Origin: an uncultured Clostridia bacterium
GTDB lineage: Bacteria; Bacillota; Clostridia; UMGS1810
Assembly (NCBI GenBank): GCA_934463115.1
Contig: CAKSIN010000002.1
Coordinates: 62,001-126,000 of the forward strand
Length of the DNA stretch: 64,000 nt
Direction: 5' to 3'
The notes under the pieces are model-generated. The model was not told the origin of the DNA. It did not search any database and saw only the letters and a list, made by a program, of their open reading frames with translations. Shown here piece by piece: positions 53,287 to 61,783 of this stretch. The position numbers were made by a program, and so were the translations under genes. The first letter of the stretch is position 1; each line of letters begins with the position of its first letter.

Positions 53287-53597
53287 AACCGTCAGCAACA
53301 GAACTTATGAAAGCAAAGAAGATAGACAGCAAGTATACGCTTGTTATTGCAACAGCCAAGAGGGCACGCGAAATTTTTGCAACGGGAGATACCTTTGTTG
53401 AGTGCGATTCCGACAAACCGGTCAGCATTGCCGTAAATGAAATTTACGAAAACAAGGTTACGCTCAAAACTCCGCAGGGAGAAGAAATTATCCCCGATAA
53501 CGAATCTATTATGAATGATATCCTGGAGCACGAAGCAGTAATTGACAGAGAAAAGAACGAAAGCGAAGATGAAGAAAACGAAAATGAAGACGCTTAA
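53280..53597 (+). CDS. rpoZ: RNA polymerase omega subunit
   Basis: 105 residues. The omega core is MLKPSATELM, SKYTLVIATAKRAREI, KPVSIAVNEIYENKV, followed by an acidic tail (ESEDEENENEDA). It promotes assembly of the beta-prime subunit. It overlaps gmk by 7 bases and coaBC by 14. Confidence 0.95.
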   Translation: MLKPSATELMKAKKIDSKYTLVIATAKRAREIFATGDTFVECDSDKPVSIAVNEIYENKVTLKTPQGEEIIPDNESIMNDILEHEAVIDREKNESEDEENENEDA

Positions 53598-54774
53598 CGG
53601 AGTAAATATCGCTGTCGGCATTACCGGAGGAATAGCTGTTTACAAGGCGGCAGAGGTTGTAAGCTCACTGAAAAAACTCGGTGCCGATGTTCATGTTGTA
53701 ATGACGCGCTCTGCCTGCGAATTTGTTTCACCGCTCACATTCGGTACACTCTCGCAAAACAAGGTCATTACAGATATGTTTGAAATGCCTGATTACAGCC
53801 ATGTCGAGCATATTTCGCTCGCGCAGGCGGCGGATTTGTTTTTGATATGTCCGGCAACGGCAAATATTATAGGCAAAGTTGCATCCGGAATTGCCGACGA
53901 TTTTTTGTCGACAACCGTTATGGCGGCGAAGTGCCCGGTGATATTTGTCCCGGCTATGAACAACAACATGTACGAAAATCCGATTGTTACATCGAATATT
54001 CAAAAACTAAAAACCTTCGGCTATCGGTTTATGGAACCTGCCGAAGGCTTGCTTGCGTGTGGAACAAGCGGTAAGGGCAGACTTCCGGAAGTAAAAAAGA
54101 TAGTTGAAACGGCGGAAGCGGCGGCATATCCGAACAAGGATTTGTCGGGCAAGAGGGTTCTTGTAACGGCAGGGCCTACGGTAGAACCGATAGATCCCGT
54201 CAGATATATAACAAACCATTCAAGCGGAAAAATGGGTTATTCCATAGCAAAAGCAGCATATCTGCGCGGAGCCGAGGTTACCCTTATAAGCGGTCCTGTG
54301 AATATTGAACCGTATACCGGTGTAAACGTTGTACCGATTACAACCGCACGCGAGATGAATGATGCCGTTGAACATGAGTTTGAAAATTGCGATTACCTCA
54401 TCATGGCGGCGGCAGTTGCCGATTATCGTCCGGCACATGCGCAGGATGATAAAATAAAAAAAGGCGGCGGGCTCTCAATCGAACTTGAACAAAACCCCGA
54501 TATTCTGATGAATGTTGCAAAAAGCAAAGGGCACAGAGTCGTTGCGGGATTTTGCATGGAGACGCGCAACCTTTTAGACAGTGCCGCAGAAAAGCTAAAA
54601 AAGAAAAATCTGGATTTTATAGTTGCAAACAATCTCAAAACCGACGGCGCCGGGTTCGGTGTCGATACAAATGTTGTTACTGTTCTGGACGAAAAAGGGG
54701 CAGTGGGGTATGATATTATGTCAAAAGATGAAATTGCGCATGTAATACTCGATAAGTGCAGCCAAAGAGAATAA
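53584..54774 (+). CDS. coaBC: Bifunctional CoaBC: phosphopantothenoylcysteine synthetase/decarboxylase
   Basis: Two steps of coenzyme A synthesis. It has 396 residues. The N-terminal flavin decarboxylase (CoaC) has GITGGIAVYKAAE, the catalytic histidine in SHVEHISLA, and PAMNNNMYENP. The C-terminal CTP-dependent synthetase (CoaB) has VTAGPTVEPIDPVRYITNHS, SGKMGYSIA, and AAAVADYRP. ATG 53584 lies inside the acidic tail of rpoZ in another frame. Upstream in-frame starts give lysine-rich extensions absent from the family. Confidence 0.96.
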   Translation: MKTLNGVNIAVGITGGIAVYKAAEVVSSLKKLGADVHVVMTRSACEFVSPLTFGTLSQNKVITDMFEMPDYSHVEHISLAQAADLFLICPATANIIGKVASGIADDFLSTTVMAAKCPVIFVPAMNNNMYENPIVTSNIQKLKTFGYRFMEPAEGLLACGTSGKGRLPEVKKIVETAEAAAYPNKDLSGKRVLVTAGPTVEPIDPVRYITNHSSGKMGYSIAKAAYLRGAEVTLISGPVNIEPYTGVNVVPITTAREMNDAVEHEFENCDYLIMAAAVADYRPAHAQDDKIKKGGGLSIELEQNPDILMNVAKSKGHRVVAGFCMETRNLLDSAAEKLKKKNLDFIVANNLKTDGAGFGVDTNVVTVLDEKGAVGYDIMSKDEIAHVILDKCSQRE

Positions 54775-54818
54775 TCCGAATCTGATGTGATACGGAAATG
54801 CAAAAAGGAGGAACGAAA

Positions 54819-57263
54819 ATGATAGCGGAAGTCGTTTTAAATTCATTATCCCGTGCGACGGGAAACGTCTATCATTATGCCGTTCCGCCGGAGCTTGAAC
54901 AGCGCGTAAGAGTCGGTGTGCGTGTTATTGTGCCGTTCGGCAGGGCAAACAAGCCGATTGAAGCGTATGTTCTCGGATTGTGCACCGAGTCGGAGTACAA
55001 AAACTTAAAACCGATATCGTCCGTTGCGGATGATTATTCGTATTTCGACACCGATACCACAGAGCTGATTAAATTTATGAGCCACAGGTATTTTTCGTCA
55101 CTGATTTCAGCCGTAAAAGCCGTTGTGCCGTCCGGAGTCGGAGTTCACATACAAAGTGTGTATACGCGCAGCAATGAAATAAATGACACGGCAAAAAAGT
55201 ACCTTTCGCACTCATTGCGCGCCTCGGCAATATACGATTTTCTTTCGGACGGTGCCAGGTCGGCGGATGAAATTCAATCCCATATCGGCGGAAAGAGCAT
55301 AACATCCGTTTTGAAGAATATGCTTTCAAAGGGTGTTGTTTCCGTAAAGCAGGTTCAAACCGAAGGAGTAAAAGACACCGTATGCACGCGCGTTTCGCTG
55401 TGCACGGATATAACAGAGGCAATATCCGCTGCCGAAGCGTACGGCAAGCGTGCACCGGCAAGGGCAAGATGCCTCGAGATAATGGCGGAGTTCGGAGATT
55501 TGTCTTTGCGTGAATTGTTTGAATTTGCTTCAACCGGCAGGGAAACCGTTAAGTCACTCGCTGACAGGGGATATATCAGAATGTACGAGGCGGTTAGCCG
55601 CGAAGACCTGTTTGCCGATTCCGGGTACATGGAGTACGAAAAAAAAGAATTGACCGCACAGCAGAAAAATGCCTCCGATACCATATTTTCCGGGCTGACG
55701 AGCAGGGAGTTTTGTACATACCTTTTAAAGGGTGTTACCGGAAGCGGCAAAACCGAAGTGTACCTTGACCTTATAGAAAAAACAATTGCCATGGGGCGGC
55801 AGGCGGTGTTTCTCGTTCCGGAAATCAGCCTCACTCCGCAAATGGTTCGCCAGGTTACATCGCGTTTCGCCGGGAGAGTTGCGGTAATTCACAGCTCGCT
55901 TACGCAAAAGCAAAGGTATGAACAGTGGAAAAATATTCGCGACGGAAATGTGGATATCGCCGTAGGAGCTCGCAGCGCCGTATTTGCACCGTTTGCGAAT
56001 CCCGGGTTGTTTATTATTGACGAGGAGCACGAAAACACATATAAATCCGAACTGTCTCCGAAATACTCCACTGCGGAGGTGGCGCGTTTTCGCGCAAGCC
56101 GGAGTGGCGCAACGGTTGTTCTTGCAAGTGCAACACCGCTTGTTGAAAGCATGTATAAGGCGCAAAACGGGAAGTATCGGCTTGTAGAAATGAACAGCCG
56201 CGTAAATGATTCTCCGCTGCCGGATACAGAAATTGTCGATATGCGTACCGAAATGTCAGACGGCAATATGAGCATCTTCAGCCGGCGGCTTGTGGAGGAA
56301 ATAAGTGAAAATCTCAGCTGCGGCAGACAGACAATTTTGTTTCTGAACCGCCGCGGATTTTCAAATTTTGTGTCGTGCCGCGAGTGCGGATATGTAATGG
56401 AGTGCCCAAACTGCAATGTTTCGCTCACATACCACAAAACGATAGGCAAAATGGTTTGCCATTACTGCGACTATGTTACGGATGTGCCGTCAATTTGCCC
56501 GTCGTGCGGCAGCCGGTATATAAAATATTTCGGCATAGGCACGCAGAGGGTTGCAGATGAACTCGGAAAGCTTTTTCCGTCGGCAAGAGTAATACGAATG
56601 GATGCCGACACAACCTCCGGACGTTTTGACCATGAACAGCTGCTTGATAAATTCAGAAATCACGAAGCAGATATTCTTGTCGGAACGCAAATGATAACAA
56701 AAGGTCTTGATTTTGAAGATGTAACGCTTGTTGGAATTGTGGCGGCTGATATGAGCCTTAATATGGATGATTACCGCGCGGCAGAGAGAACGTTTGACCT
56801 TATAACACAGGTTACGGGACGTGCCGGGCGAGGAAAATACCGCGGGAGAGCAATTATTCAGACATACAACCCCGACAACGAAACGCTTGTTTATGCCGCG
56901 GCACAGGACTACGGCAAGTTTTATAATGAAGAAATTGAAGTTCGGAAAGTGTTGTTGTATCCGCCTTTTTGCGAATTTATCAATTTTGTGTTCGTGTCAT
57001 CGGACAGAGCACGCGCAGAGAGAACGGCGGCGGAATTTGCCTCTGAACTCCGCGGACTGCCGGAAGCCGACAAGCTCATAATGTATCCTGTTGCAAAGGC
57101 ACCGCTTTTTAGAATAAACGGAAAATACCGCTACAGATTTCTTGTTAAAAGCCGCTATTCCGCGCAGCTGTACACAGCGTTGAGAGAATTGTACGACAAA
57201 TTTTTGAAAAATAAAAATTCATCGCAGATTATAATAGATGTGAATCCGTCCAATATGTATTAG
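54819..57263 (+). CDS. priA: Primosomal protein N' (PriA helicase)
   Basis: Restarts stalled replication forks by loading the helicase. It has 814 residues. A 3'-DNA-binding domain is at the N-terminus, and SF2 helicase motifs follow: Walker A GVTGSGKTEVY, DEEH, and LVGTQMITKGLDFEDVTLVG. The two-zinc region carries CRECGYVMECPNC, then CHYCDY and CPSCG. ATG 54819 has AAAAGGAGG before it. It is the usual gene between coaBC and def. Confidence 0.96.
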   Translation: MIAEVVLNSLSRATGNVYHYAVPPELEQRVRVGVRVIVPFGRANKPIEAYVLGLCTESEYKNLKPISSVADDYSYFDTDTTELIKFMSHRYFSSLISAVKAVVPSGVGVHIQSVYTRSNEINDTAKKYLSHSLRASAIYDFLSDGARSADEIQSHIGGKSITSVLKNMLSKGVVSVKQVQTEGVKDTVCTRVSLCTDITEAISAAEAYGKRAPARARCLEIMAEFGDLSLRELFEFASTGRETVKSLADRGYIRMYEAVSREDLFADSGYMEYEKKELTAQQKNASDTIFSGLTSREFCTYLLKGVTGSGKTEVYLDLIEKTIAMGRQAVFLVPEISLTPQMVRQVTSRFAGRVAVIHSSLTQKQRYEQWKNIRDGNVDIAVGARSAVFAPFANPGLFIIDEEHENTYKSELSPKYSTAEVARFRASRSGATVVLASATPLVESMYKAQNGKYRLVEMNSRVNDSPLPDTEIVDMRTEMSDGNMSIFSRRLVEEISENLSCGRQTILFLNRRGFSNFVSCRECGYVMECPNCNVSLTYHKTIGKMVCHYCDYVTDVPSICPSCGSRYIKYFGIGTQRVADELGKLFPSARVIRMDADTTSGRFDHEQLLDKFRNHEADILVGTQMITKGLDFEDVTLVGIVAADMSLNMDDYRAAERTFDLITQVTGRAGRGKYRGRAIIQTYNPDNETLVYAAAQDYGKFYNEEIEVRKVLLYPPFCEFINFVFVSSDRARAERTAAEFASELRGLPEADKLIMYPVAKAPLFRINGKYRYRFLVKSRYSAQLYTALRELYDKFLKNKNSSQIIIDVNPSNMY

Positions 57264-57277
57264 GAAAGGTGATAAAT

Positions 57278-57739
57278 ATGGCAATCAGAAATATAAGAAA
57301 ACTCGGTGACGATATACTCAGAAAAAAATCGCGCCGTGTGGAAAAAATAGACGACAAAATAGTCGAACTGCTGGATGATATGGCGGAAACCATGTACAAA
57401 TCCGACGGCGTGGGGCTTGCTGCTCCGCAGGTTGGTATTCTGAAGAGGATTGTCGTTATCGATGTTGGCGACGGTCTTCTCGAACTCATTAATCCCGAAA
57501 TAACGGATTTTTCGGGAAATGTTAAGGATGTAGAGGGATGCCTTAGTGTTCCGGGAAAATACGGATATGTGGTTCGTCCGCAGAAAGTCACCGTTACGGC
57601 TCTTGACCGTTTCGGAAATAAAAGGATCATAACGGGTGAGGGAATGCTTGCCAAGGCGCTGTGCCATGAAATAGATCATCTTGACGGGATAATGTTTGTA
57701 GACAAGGTTACCCAGTATGTAGAGGTGGATAAAGAATGA
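57278..57739 (+). CDS. def: Peptide deformylase
   Basis: Removes the N-formyl group from new proteins. It has 153 residues. All three metal motifs are present: GVGLAAPQVG, EGCLSVPG (metal cysteine) and CHEIDHLDG (HExxH). ATG 57278 is chosen over GTG 57269, which adds 3 residues. It overlaps fmt by 4 bases (ATGA). Confidence 0.97.
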   Translation: MAIRNIRKLGDDILRKKSRRVEKIDDKIVELLDDMAETMYKSDGVGLAAPQVGILKRIVVIDVGDGLLELINPEITDFSGNVKDVEGCLSVPGKYGYVVRPQKVTVTALDRFGNKRIITGEGMLAKALCHEIDHLDGIMFVDKVTQYVEVDKE

Positions 57740-58671
57740 AAATAATGTTTATGGGCACACCGGAATTTGCCTGTGTATCATTACGGCAGCTTGTCCGCGA
57801 CGGCTACAATGTTTCAAGCGTTGTAACAACCGAGGACAAACCTCGCGGCCGCGGCCACAAAATGACGCACCCGGATGTGTACAGCGAAGCGGAATCGCTC
57901 GGTATAAAAAATATATACCAGCCGGCAAACCTTCGCAGAGAAAATTTTGAACATATACTTTGCTCCGAGGCTCCCGATTTGATTGCCGTTGTTGCATACG
58001 GCAAACTGCTCCCGGAGTATGTTTTGAACTATCCGAAGTACGGGTGCATAAATGTTCACGGTTCACTGCTTCCCAAATACCGCGGTGCGGCTCCGATGCA
58101 GTGGTGCCTTATAGACGGTGAGAGTGAAACCGGAATAACCACAATGTATATGGATAAGGGGCTTGACACCGGCGATATGCTTTTGAGCGAGTCAATACCG
58201 CTTACCGATGACGATAATTTCGGAACGGTTCACGACCGCCTTGCGGCACTCGGCGGAAAACTGCTGTGTGAAACAGTAAAAAGGGCAATTGACGGAACGC
58301 TTGAACGCATACCGCAGGGCGAATCAGCAACGCATTATGCGTCTATGATTACAAAGGAAATGACGGTTATAGATTGGGACAAAAGCGCACGTGACATAAT
58401 GAACCTTGTCAGAGGACTCACACCGTTTCCAAAAGCATCGGCGCGTCTGGGGATGAGAGGAATTAAGATACTTCGCACCGCTGTATGCAATTTTAAAACC
58501 GATTTGCCGTGCAAAACGGTTGTCGGTGTAAACAAGGACAGCTTTGATGTGGCATGCGGTGATGGAAGTGTCCTCAGAATATACGAAATTCAGCCGGACG
58601 GAAAAAAGGCAATGAAAGTAGCTGATTTTCTTGCCGGAAACAGCATAGAGACAGGAGAAAGATTTGAATAA
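57736..58671 (+). CDS. fmt: Methionyl-tRNA formyltransferase
   Basis: Formylates initiator Met-tRNA. It has 311 residues. The N-terminal catalytic domain has FMGTPEFA, the formyl-folate binding HGSLLPKYRGAAPMQW and MDKGLDTGDML. The C-terminal tRNA-binding domain (about 205-311) is complete. It functions as a pair with def, which removes the group again. Confidence 0.97.
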   Translation: MKIMFMGTPEFACVSLRQLVRDGYNVSSVVTTEDKPRGRGHKMTHPDVYSEAESLGIKNIYQPANLRRENFEHILCSEAPDLIAVVAYGKLLPEYVLNYPKYGCINVHGSLLPKYRGAAPMQWCLIDGESETGITTMYMDKGLDTGDMLLSESIPLTDDDNFGTVHDRLAALGGKLLCETVKRAIDGTLERIPQGESATHYASMITKEMTVIDWDKSARDIMNLVRGLTPFPKASARLGMRGIKILRTAVCNFKTDLPCKTVVGVNKDSFDVACGDGSVLRIYEIQPDGKKAMKVADFLAGNSIETGERFE

Positions 58672-60002
58672 TGCATGAGAATCCACGCAAAACAACCGCA
58701 GATATATTGTACAGCACTCTTGTTAAATCGTCATCCGCGTCGTCGGAAATCGATGCTGCACGCAGAAAAAATATTTATTCGGACGCCGATATGCGTTTTG
58801 TATCCGAGGTTGCATTCGGATGCCTGCGCAAACTGGAATATATTGATTATGCCATATCTTGCGCGTCAAATATTAAACTGAATAAAATATCGCCATTCGT
58901 TTTGTGTGTAATGCGCACGGGCGCATACCAGATTTTATTTATGGATCGCGTTCCCGACAGCGCGGCGGTTAATGAAAGTGTGAAAATAATACGTCGGTGC
59001 GCAAATCCGCGCGCGTCGGGATTTGCCAATGCGGTGCTCAGAAAAGTTGCCGCAAACGGAACAAATATTCTGTTACCCAAAGATAAATCCGAACTTTTGA
59101 GTATAGAATATTCGTGTCCGCGCTGGATTGTCGATTCGTGGCAATCGCATTTCGGAGAGCAGACGCAGCAGATTCTTTCGGCAATGAATAAAAAGCCGCC
59201 CACATTTCTGAGGGCAAATTCACTGAGAACCGATTCTGCTCGGCTGTGCGAAATGCTGCGCGCCGATGGTTGGGAATGCAGCGTTTATCATTCCGATATT
59301 TTTCCGCAGGCGGCAGACCTTTTGCAGGTTACGCGCATTGGCAAACCCATAAGCGAGGTGAAGGCATACCGTGACGGACTGTTTTATATCCAGGATGCTG
59401 CGGCGGCATATGCTGCATATGCGCTTGCGCCGGAGGCAGGAATGCATGTCATTGATATGTGTGCCGCACCCGGCGGAAAATCAACCCACATGGCGGAGCT
59501 TATGAAAAACATCGGAAAAATTACGGCATTTGATATTTATCCGGAAAAACTCGGAAGAATAAATGATAACGCGCAAAGGCTCGGAATCGGAATTATAGAT
59601 ACCGTTCTTGCCGACAGCACCGTGTACAATGATTTGTATCGCAGCAGCGCCGACTATGTTCTTGCCGATGTTCCGTGCAGCGGACTCGGAATAATCAGAC
59701 GAAAGCCGGATATAAAATACACAAGAAAAAAAGACGATATAACCGCACTTGCAAATATTGGATATAAGATTCTGTGCAACGCGGCAATGTATCTCAAGCC
59801 GGGCGGAAGAATGGTTTTTTCCACCTGCACAACCGAAAGAGCCGAAAACGAAGACAATCTTTTCCGCTTTTTGGATGCACACCCGGAATTTAAACTCAAA
59901 AAAATCAATTGCGGACGGGAGAATGACGGATACATAACACTTCTTCCGAATCGGGATGGCTGCGACGGTTTTTTTATAAGTGTAGTCGAAAGGGATAAAT
60001 AA
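58671..60002 (+). CDS. rsmB: 16S rRNA m5C967 methyltransferase RsmB
   Basis: 443 residues. An N-terminal NusB-like RNA-binding domain (about 1-135) is followed by a SAM methyltransferase domain: MCAAPGGKSTHMAEL (SAM loop), DVPCSGLGIIRRKPDIKY (first catalytic cysteine) and FSTCTTERAENE (second cysteine). The ATG overlaps the fmt stop (TAATG). Confidence 0.95.
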   Translation: MHENPRKTTADILYSTLVKSSSASSEIDAARRKNIYSDADMRFVSEVAFGCLRKLEYIDYAISCASNIKLNKISPFVLCVMRTGAYQILFMDRVPDSAAVNESVKIIRRCANPRASGFANAVLRKVAANGTNILLPKDKSELLSIEYSCPRWIVDSWQSHFGEQTQQILSAMNKKPPTFLRANSLRTDSARLCEMLRADGWECSVYHSDIFPQAADLLQVTRIGKPISEVKAYRDGLFYIQDAAAAYAAYALAPEAGMHVIDMCAAPGGKSTHMAELMKNIGKITAFDIYPEKLGRINDNAQRLGIGIIDTVLADSTVYNDLYRSSADYVLADVPCSGLGIIRRKPDIKYTRKKDDITALANIGYKILCNAAMYLKPGGRMVFSTCTTERAENEDNLFRFLDAHPEFKLKKINCGRENDGYITLLPNRDGCDGFFISVVERDK

Positions 60003-60005
60003 AAT

Positions 60006-61037
60006 ATGGTTAATCTAAAGGATCTCACATTTGAACAGCTTACCGAATTTTTGGAAAAAATGGGTGAAAAGCCTTTTCGCGCGAAACAGATTTTTGCATG
60101 GCTTCACCGCGGTGTAACATCGTTTGATGAAATGACGGACTTGTCGGTAAAGCTGCGGCAAAAGCTTTCCGAGGTTAGTTACGTAAGCAAACTTAATATA
60201 GCCGAAAAATATGTTTCAAAAATAGACGGAACGAAAAAGTACCTGTTTGAACTTATGGACGGCAATATGGTAGAAAGTGTGGTAATGTACTATCATCACG
60301 GAATTACGATATGTATTTCGTGCCAGGTAGGATGCCGCATGGGATGCCGCTTTTGCGCGTCAACAATAGGAGGCCTTGTGCGGGTTCTCAGTGCCGGGGA
60401 GATTCTCGACCAGGTTTTGTTTGCCGAAAAAGATATCGGCGAGCGGATATCAAATATAGTTATGATGGGAATAGGCGAACCGCTGGACAACTTTGACAAT
60501 GTTACAGCGTTTTTGCAGAATGTAAATAACCCTCACGGGATAAACATAGGCTACAGACATATTTCTCTTTCCACATGCGGCCTTGTGCCGGGTATATACA
60601 AGCTTATGGAACTGAAACTGCCAATTACACTCAGTATATCTCTTCATGCTCCGAACGACAAAATACGAAGCGAAATAATGCCGGTAAACAACGCATACAA
60701 TATACAGCAGCTGCTTGAGGCATGCAGAAAATATATAGACGCCACCGGAAGACGGATAAGCTTTGAATATGCCATGATAAACGGCGTAAACGACAGCGAA
60801 GAATGTGCCGCCATGCTTGCCGACAGACTGCACGGAATGTTGTGTCATGTCAATCTTATCCCGGTAAATAATGTGGAAGAAAATAAGTTTTCAAAACCGT
60901 CGAAGGATGCGATAAAACGTTTTATAAAGGTTCTTGAAAGCAAAAATATAAATGTTACTGTCCGGCGTGAACTCGGGAGCGACATCAGCGCGTCCTGCGG
61001 TCAGCTCCGCCGGAAACATGTTTCAGAGGAGGCATAG
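60006..61037 (+). CDS. rlmN: Dual-specificity 23S rRNA/tRNA methyltransferase RlmN (radical SAM)
   Basis: Makes m2A at position 2503 of 23S rRNA and at A37 of some tRNAs. It has 343 residues. The radical SAM cluster CRMGCRFC sits in ISCQVGCRMGCRFCAST. MMGIGEPLDN and LSTCGLVPGI follow, and the end RRELGSDISASCGQLR carries the conserved C-terminal cysteine. It starts 4 bases after rsmB. Confidence 0.96.
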   Translation: MVNLKDLTFEQLTEFLEKMGEKPFRAKQIFAWLHRGVTSFDEMTDLSVKLRQKLSEVSYVSKLNIAEKYVSKIDGTKKYLFELMDGNMVESVVMYYHHGITICISCQVGCRMGCRFCASTIGGLVRVLSAGEILDQVLFAEKDIGERISNIVMMGIGEPLDNFDNVTAFLQNVNNPHGINIGYRHISLSTCGLVPGIYKLMELKLPITLSISLHAPNDKIRSEIMPVNNAYNIQQLLEACRKYIDATGRRISFEYAMINGVNDSEECAAMLADRLHGMLCHVNLIPVNNVEENKFSKPSKDAIKRFIKVLESKNINVTVRRELGSDISASCGQLRRKHVSEEA

Positions 61038-61039
61038 CA

Positions 61040-61783
61040 ATGATTATATCATACGATACCGATGTAGGCCGCGTTCGAAAGGAAAATCAGGATTCGGTTT
61101 TTGCAAAGCAGATAGACGAAAATGCCGCTCTGCTGATTGTAGCGGACGGCATGGGCGGCCATAACGGCGGCAAAACCGCAAGTACGGGAGCTATCGAATC
61201 GATTGCTTCAAAGATTCTGCAGAATTATTACCGCAATATGTCGGACGAAGATGTTGAGGTTATACTGCGCGAGGCAATTGCCGGTGCAAATTCTTCGATA
61301 TATGAAAAATCCTTTTTAAATACCGATCTTCACGGAATGGGCACTACGGTTGTTGCGGCGCTTATACTCGGTGACAAATTGTACACAGCCAATGTCGGCG
61401 ACAGTCGATTGTATATACTGTCGAACGGAGTGCTGAGTCAGGTAACGGTTGATCATTCGTATGTGGAGAGCCTTGTTAAAAAAGGTTTGATATCAAAAGA
61501 CGAAGCACGCAACCATCCGCAAAAGAACATCATAACGCGTGCTGTCGGCTCTGATGATATTGTGGATATAGACATTTTTGTAAATAATATTGCAGCGGGT
61601 GATGTTATACTTTTGTGTTCGGACGGACTGCACGGTGCGGTGAGCGAGGACGATATTGTATCAATACTCGGCGGAGATATCAATGATTCCGCAAAAAGGC
61701 TTGTCTCGGCTGCAAACGACAATGGCGGCAGAGATAATATTTCCGTTATAGTTTCGAAAATATGTGATGAGGTGACGATATGA
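61040..61783 (+). CDS. stp: PP2C-family Ser/Thr protein phosphatase (Stp/PrpC)
   Basis: 247 residues. Metal-binding aspartates are in VGRVRKENQDSV, VADGMGGHNGG, LLCSDGLHGAVSEDD and GGRDNISVIV. It reverses the action of the adjacent kinase, whose gene it overlaps by 4 bases (ATGA). Confidence 0.96.
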   Translation: MIISYDTDVGRVRKENQDSVFAKQIDENAALLIVADGMGGHNGGKTASTGAIESIASKILQNYYRNMSDEDVEVILREAIAGANSSIYEKSFLNTDLHGMGTTVVAALILGDKLYTANVGDSRLYILSNGVLSQVTVDHSYVESLVKKGLISKDEARNHPQKNIITRAVGSDDIVDIDIFVNNIAAGDVILLCSDGLHGAVSEDDIVSILGGDINDSAKRLVSAANDNGGRDNISVIVSKICDEVTI

